From NCBI GenBank assembly GCA_947454545.1, contig CANGNB010000003.1:1-40756 (forward strand): a DNA stretch of 40,756 nt, written 5' to 3'. The DNA is from Oligoflexaceae bacterium (lineage in GTDB: Bacteria > Bdellovibrionota_B > Oligoflexia > Oligoflexales > Oligoflexaceae). Both the position numbers and the translations under genes were made by a program. This document shows, one piece after another, positions 36,139 to 40,756 of this stretch (positions are counted from its first letter, which is position 1; every line of letters starts with the position of its first letter). Under the pieces are notes generated by a model that did no database searches, had not been told where the DNA came from, and was given only the letters and a program-made list of their open reading frames with translations.

Positions 36139-37323
36139 ATGAGAACTGCTTATATCGTCAGTCCCTTGCGGTCCGCCGTAGGCAAAGCCTTCCGTGGATC
36201 CCTTCGCAGCAAACGCCCTGATGACCTTTGTGCCGATGTTATCCGCGCTATCATCAAGGCCAATCCTTCGGTAGATCCGGCCGCGATCGACGATGTCTTC
36301 GTCGGCTGCGCAATGCCCGAAGCCGAACAGGGTATGAACGTCGCACGTTTCGCGGGCCTCCTCTCTGACCTGCCGCAATCAGTCGGCGGTGTGACCGTCA
36401 ACCGTTTCTGTAGCTCAGGCCTGCAAACAATCGCGATGGCAGCCTTTCAGGTCCAAGCGGGAGGAGCTGAGTGTATCCTTGCTGGCGGAACCGAGTCGAT
36501 GTCGCTCGTTCCTATGATGGGCCATAAACCTGTCGGGAGCCGCACGATCCTCAAAGGTGGTCGCGAAGACTACTATCTCGGCATGGGTCTTACGGCTGAG
36601 AATGTTTCGAAAGATTACAAAGTCTCGCGGGAAGACCAGGATCGCTTCTCCTTTGAGTCGCACCAAAAGGCGGCGAAGGCCATCGAAAGTGGCCTCTTTA
36701 AAGAAGAGATCGTACCGGTACCGGTAAGCTTTCGCGTTCCAGGTGCCAACGGTAGCGTTCAGATCCAAGAGGGACTTTTTGATACGGATGAAGGCCCACG
36801 CGCTGACACCAGTATCGAAGCTCTCGGCGGACTCCGCGCAGCTTTCAAAACCGGTGGCTTTGTGACAGCAGGAAACTCCTCGCAGATGTCGGATGGAGCG
36901 GCCATGTGTATGGTCGTTTCCGAAGATTTTGTGAAGCGCTTTAACCTTAAGCCCATGGCACGCTTTGTGAGCTTTGCGGTTGCCGGTGTTCCACCGCGCG
37001 TCATGGGTATAGGCCCCATCGAAGCGATTCCTCGTGCCCTCCGTCTCGGGGGATTGACCCTGAAAGACCTCGAACGCATCGAGCTCAATGAAGCATTTGC
37101 AGCTCAGGCTCTTGCCGTTCTTCGTCATTTAGACATAGATCCAAAGCTGGTCAATCCTACCGGTGGTGCGATTGCTCTGGGTCACCCGCTGGGTGCTACA
37201 GGTGCAAAACTCACCTCAACACTCTTGCACGGTATGAAGCGCGACAGGCAAAAATATGGCCTCGTGTCGATGTGTATCGGTACAGGTATGGGCGCAGCAG
37301 GTGTTTTTGAATACTTAAGCTAA
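36139..37323 (+). CDS. fadA: acetyl-CoA acyltransferase (thiolase)
   Basis: 'VNRFCSSGLQTIAMAA', 'LNEAFAAQALAVLRHL', 'NPTGGAIALGHPLGATGAK', 'LVSMCIGTGMGAAGVFE'. Lies 18 bp after the FadN-like gene. Confidence 0.93.
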   Translation: MRTAYIVSPLRSAVGKAFRGSLRSKRPDDLCADVIRAIIKANPSVDPAAIDDVFVGCAMPEAEQGMNVARFAGLLSDLPQSVGGVTVNRFCSSGLQTIAMAAFQVQAGGAECILAGGTESMSLVPMMGHKPVGSRTILKGGREDYYLGMGLTAENVSKDYKVSREDQDRFSFESHQKAAKAIESGLFKEEIVPVPVSFRVPGANGSVQIQEGLFDTDEGPRADTSIEALGGLRAAFKTGGFVTAGNSSQMSDGAAMCMVVSEDFVKRFNLKPMARFVSFAVAGVPPRVMGIGPIEAIPRALRLGGLTLKDLERIELNEAFAAQALAVLRHLDIDPKLVNPTGGAIALGHPLGATGAKLTSTLLHGMKRDRQKYGLVSMCIGTGMGAAGVFEYLS

Positions 37324-37340
37324 GATCTTCATGCAATAGC

Positions 37341-37369
37341 CACCCAGTCTTTGAGGCTGGGTGACTTTT
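37341..37369 (+). terminator. intrinsic terminator after the thiolase gene
   Basis: CACCCAGTCT-TTG-AGGCTGGGTG stem (one G-U wobble) followed by ACTTTT. Confidence 0.7.
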
Positions 37370-37597
37370 ATACCTAGCCCTCTCCCTCCGCACAGCTATC
37401 CTATGTTTAAAATCTTCATTTGAGTTTTTAACAAACCGCTTGCAGCTGCGGGCTGAATTCGCTACTGAACGGGTGAGTCAGCGATACGAGCTCTTCGCAA
37501 AAAGCCCGCATGGCTTTCCCTAAGACCTATTGCAAAACCTGACCCCATCCTTGTGAGATGAGTCATCTCACCGGACGGGCTTAACAAGGAGATTTTT

Positions 37598-38035
37598 ATG
37601 TTACGTCGTCTTTCTCTCGTGATGGCCCTTGCTCTCTCGGCCGTAAGCTGCGGCAGTCAGCAAGCTTCTGTTTCTAAAACCAAAGACCTTGGCGACCTCT
37701 ATGTCTGTGTCGCAAACAACGGTTTTGAATCCAAAACTTACACCAAATTCGGTGACAGCTTCGACACCGGTTACGCAGCAGCTGTTAAAGAATGCTACGA
37801 AAAATCTGGCTACCGTTGCACAGCTACCTGCAAAGACAACACGATCGACACTCGCGTAGATTCGGATCCAAGCTCGTTGGTATGGGCTTGTGTTGTTAAG
37901 GACTTCGATACAGGTCGCAGCTGGGCTCGCACCGGCGCAACCTACGTTGCAGCTCGCACCAGCGCCGAAGACTACTGTGTAAAAACTAAGGCTGGAACAC
38001 GTTGCCAGATCACAACCTGCACCCCTGCAGGCTGA
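37598..38035 (+). CDS. small Cys-rich lipoprotein with duplicated four-Cys module
   Basis: 145 aa. RBS AAGGAG upstream, lipobox 'LSAVSC', two repeats with matching Cys spacing. Confidence 0.8.
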   Translation: MLRRLSLVMALALSAVSCGSQQASVSKTKDLGDLYVCVANNGFESKTYTKFGDSFDTGYAAAVKECYEKSGYRCTATCKDNTIDTRVDSDPSSLVWACVVKDFDTGRSWARTGATYVAARTSAEDYCVKTKAGTRCQITTCTPAG

Positions 38036-38039
38036 GCTC

Positions 38040-39494
38040 TTAGGCACCAAAGACCAGCGGAAGCGGGCGCTCTTTGTCCGCTTCCGAAAGACTGATCTGA
38101 TTACCGCCATAGACGCCAAAGCCCGAGGCTGGATTCAATCCCCCACGGGCTAGAACCTGCTTCCAATCCTTTGCCCCCACAGCCTCCATCGCCGCAATCA
38201 GGAGTTGATTGTGCGGATACCCAGCCCGATTTGCATCTGCGGCATAAGACAAAGCATGACCGGTGACGAAGGGAATATTTTTTCCTGAAAGCGACAGAGC
38301 GATCGCGTTCTGACTTGTGTGCAGAAAAGGTGTGGCTCCCGCTCCGATATCGCCACTCACAAGGACAAGGGCATTGTCCGCATAGGTGTCTCCGGATCCC
38401 ATGGGTGTATCCAGCATCTTGTAGAAGCGAGCGACCTGTCCGTAAAGATAGCGATCGACAGCCAGGTGATCATTGCGTCGCGATTCATTGTGCGAGATGT
38501 CGGCATGGAAACCACCTCGCTGATACCCCGAAGTCTTAAGATTAAAGGCTGTCTCATCAACACTCGCCGCCAGCTGGAACTGAAAGCTATTGGCAACATT
38601 GGTTTTGATCGCTGCCGCCATCAGCTCGAGCATGCTCTGCGTCATGGAGATTTCATCGGCATTCACCGCTTCTGAGGGTTTGTTCGGAAAGCTTTGGGCC
38701 GCACTCGCCATCGGTCCTTTGGCGATATCAGCCGCCAGCAGCCTCTGCTTAGCAGCCATAAAATCCATATAATCGTTCAGGATGCGCTTATCAGCCTGAC
38801 TCAACACGGGGCTTTGCTGAAGGCGGCGATAATCCTCGAGCACAAGATCCAGGGCCTTTTTATCTTTAATCAAGCGTCGAAAAGCAGCATCGGGCTGGGT
38901 CGCTCCCTGAGGGGATTTGCCAGAAAAAAGCTGTTGAAACATGACGAGGGCATCATTCACAGCATTGACGGGACGCACCTGGCCCCCATTCAGAGCAAAG
39001 CTACTTGGGATATTAAAGCCACGGGTCCCCTGAACACAAAGTGCCTGTCCCCCATTGCTGTTAAAAAGGGAAGAGCGCGCAACAATCTGCTCAATCGAGG
39101 GAAAGCTGGCATCCGTAGCAAAGGGAATGGCTCCGTTGTGATTGCTGTTTTTGGGATTGAGACCGAGATAAATATTAAGGCGCGACCGCAAGGTATCAAA
39201 CTCGGAGCCCAGGACTGAGGACAGCTCCCCAGAAATCGAGGCCAGATCAAGACTGCGTCTCTCATTGCCATAGTCGGTCACTCTTAGCCCAGGAGCGGGC
39301 TGATACAGATCATGCGGAAAGTAGTCCGCAGGGTAGGAGCCATTGGGTTTAAAAAAGAGGATAAGACTCTTTTGGGCTGTTTGACTCTGCGCTTTGAGCT
39401 CACGCGGAGCCAACGACTCTAAAAAAGGTAGAGCGAGAACCCAAGCACTCGAGCTTTGCAGAAAATGACGACGTGTGGTCGGATTCCATTTCAT
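38040..39494 (-). CDS. DUF1552 domain-containing protein with Tat signal
   Basis: 484 aa. N-terminal 'TTRRHFLQSSSAWVLALPFLESLAP' (RR motif), 'LILFFKPNGSYPADYFP', 'GGFHADISHNESRRNDHLAVDRYLYGQVARFYKMLD'. Confidence 0.85.
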   Translation of the reverse strand: MKWNPTTRRHFLQSSSAWVLALPFLESLAPRELKAQSQTAQKSLILFFKPNGSYPADYFPHDLYQPAPGLRVTDYGNERRSLDLASISGELSSVLGSEFDTLRSRLNIYLGLNPKNSNHNGAIPFATDASFPSIEQIVARSSLFNSNGGQALCVQGTRGFNIPSSFALNGGQVRPVNAVNDALVMFQQLFSGKSPQGATQPDAAFRRLIKDKKALDLVLEDYRRLQQSPVLSQADKRILNDYMDFMAAKQRLLAADIAKGPMASAAQSFPNKPSEAVNADEISMTQSMLELMAAAIKTNVANSFQFQLAASVDETAFNLKTSGYQRGGFHADISHNESRRNDHLAVDRYLYGQVARFYKMLDTPMGSGDTYADNALVLVSGDIGAGATPFLHTSQNAIALSLSGKNIPFVTGHALSYAADANRAGYPHNQLLIAAMEAVGAKDWKQVLARGGLNPASGFGVYGGNQISLSEADKERPLPLVFGA

Positions 39495-39511
39495 AGACGA
39501 AGTCCTCTCTC

Positions 39512-40756
39512 TTAGGGTGCAATGCGACGATATTGAAACTCAGGTCCGATGAGAGCTTTCAAAGTCTGCATGAGACTCGCCTCACCGCCCGCCTGAAGCA
39601 CGGCATAGCTGCGTTTCAGAGCACAACCATCCTGAGCAGCATCAGGGTTAATCGACCGACCGAGCAGCGCTGCATAGCGTTTGCTCAGATAGCACGCGGG
39701 TGCTTTGCGGCTCTTGGCCATGGCTTGGGCTAGAGCATAGGGTCCATCGACAGGACCTTCCCCGGCAGCATCGATAGCAGGATCCTCGATGCGGGTATCG
39801 ACGTTAAAGCGCAAGACGCTATGGTCGAGCTGCAATCTTTTTTCGACTCCTGTGAAGCGACCGATGGCATCGTAGGCATTGGCCCCAGCGAAGGCTATAG
39901 GGTTGATCATACTGTGGCAGCTCATGCAGGCTGGGGCTGCTGTTTTGCGAGTCACCTCTTCGCGACTTGAGAGATTACGAAAATCTTGCTTCATAGCTTT
40001 TTGCACATCCTCGTTAAGGGCATCAGGAGGATTGGGCAGAGTTTCACAGAGGAAGGCTTCGCGCATCAGCTTTCCCTGATGAATAAGGTTGCGGCTGGGA
40101 CCCATGCTCGACTGAGCTAGCACAGCTCGCCAGAGCAGACCGGGGCGCTGCTCATCCCCATCTTGAGCAAGTATCGCCTGGAACATAGAGGTTTCTGGCG
40201 AGCGCTGGCCTAGCAGTAAGAGATCACGAAAGCTCCCTTTGGTATCGAACACGACTTTGTTTACAAAAACCCCTGCTTCGCGGGCAATCTCATCGGCAAA
40301 AGCCGGATCCTGGACGACCCCCTCAGCTAGTTCGGGAGGTAGGCTGGGCTTGGCTTCACTTCTCAGGTGCAGCCATTCCTCAAAAAACCGAGCATTGCTC
40401 AGACGCGCTCTCGGATCCGCCATCATGCGATCGACCTGCTGACTCAGAGCCCCACCCTCACGAATTTGCCCATTGGCTGCCAAAGCAAAGAGCTGAGCAT
40501 CGGGCATATCAGCCCAGAGAGCATAGGAAAGCCGACTTGCGAGCTCATAGGAAGACAGCTGCAAGATCTTGGGATTTTGAGTTAAGGGCAAGGAATCCCT
40601 ACGATTGTGATAGAGGAAATCACTCGAAAGGAGAGCTGAGCGCAGCAAAACTTCTGCCTCTTCCCGGGCATCCATTTCCGAACTCACGACCTGCATCAGG
40701 TTTTGAATATCGCTCTGAGTGAGGGGACGCCGATAGATCTGCAGCCCCATACCTGC
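39512..40756 (-). CDS. DUF1592/DUF1588/DUF1585-type protein, 5' part outside the window
   Basis: 'YRRPLTQSDIQNLMQ', 'YELASRLSYALWADMPDAQLFALA', 'ACMSCHSMINPIAFAGANAYDAIGRF', 'YLSKRYAALLGRSIN'. The family normally has additional N-terminal domains, so the gene likely continues past 40756. Confidence 0.85.
   Translation of the reverse strand, partial: AGMGLQIYRRPLTQSDIQNLMQVVSSEMDAREEAEVLLRSALLSSDFLYHNRRDSLPLTQNPKILQLSSYELASRLSYALWADMPDAQLFALAANGQIREGGALSQQVDRMMADPRARLSNARFFEEWLHLRSEAKPSLPPELAEGVVQDPAFADEIAREAGVFVNKVVFDTKGSFRDLLLLGQRSPETSMFQAILAQDGDEQRPGLLWRAVLAQSSMGPSRNLIHQGKLMREAFLCETLPNPPDALNEDVQKAMKQDFRNLSSREEVTRKTAAPACMSCHSMINPIAFAGANAYDAIGRFTGVEKRLQLDHSVLRFNVDTRIEDPAIDAAGEGPVDGPYALAQAMAKSRKAPACYLSKRYAALLGRSINPDAAQDGCALKRSYAVLQAGGEASLMQTLKALIGPEFQYRRIAP

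Noticed and set aside
36415-37128. 237-aa minus-strand ORF antisense to thiolase
   Set aside because: Shadow ORF of the well-supported thiolase gene.
1-40756. CRISPR arrays, prophage or transposons
   Set aside because: No regularly spaced direct repeats, integrase or transposase motifs were found in the ORF translations.

Overview
Gene-dense chromosomal window of about 40.8 kb. The many lipoproteins, 7TMR-DISM kinases, DUF6178 and DUF1552/DUF1592 proteins suggest a Bdellovibrionota/Oligoflexia-like or other deltaproteobacterial-grade Gram-negative; this is inference only. I support about 29 protein-coding genes and see no tRNA, rRNA, CRISPR array, transposase or phage genes. Housekeeping genes include uppP, hemL, an MqnA-like gene, a class A PBP, transketolase and a FadN-type/FadA beta-oxidation pair. 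Accessory content includes several lipoproteins, a MNT/HEPN pair, two 7TMR-DISM signalling proteins, a PAS hybrid kinase, an ECF sigma cassette, a lipocalin and a DUF1552/DUF1592 pair. The observations I rate highest are: (1) a lipoprotein at 897..2852 with several MACPF/CDC-like signatures and a C-terminal tandem lectin-like motif; (2) a second, smaller MACPF-like lipoprotein at 17751..18717 that appears split by a +1 frameshift; (3) an HtrA-like PDZ protein at 30276..31364 whose catalytic His and Ser positions read Arg and Ala; (4) an ECF sigma/anti-sigma cassette flanked by two His/Gly/Pro/Asp-rich exported proteins; (5) a degenerate kinase translationally coupled to a double-kinase hybrid sensor. 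All family assignments come from reading motifs by eye, without database searches.
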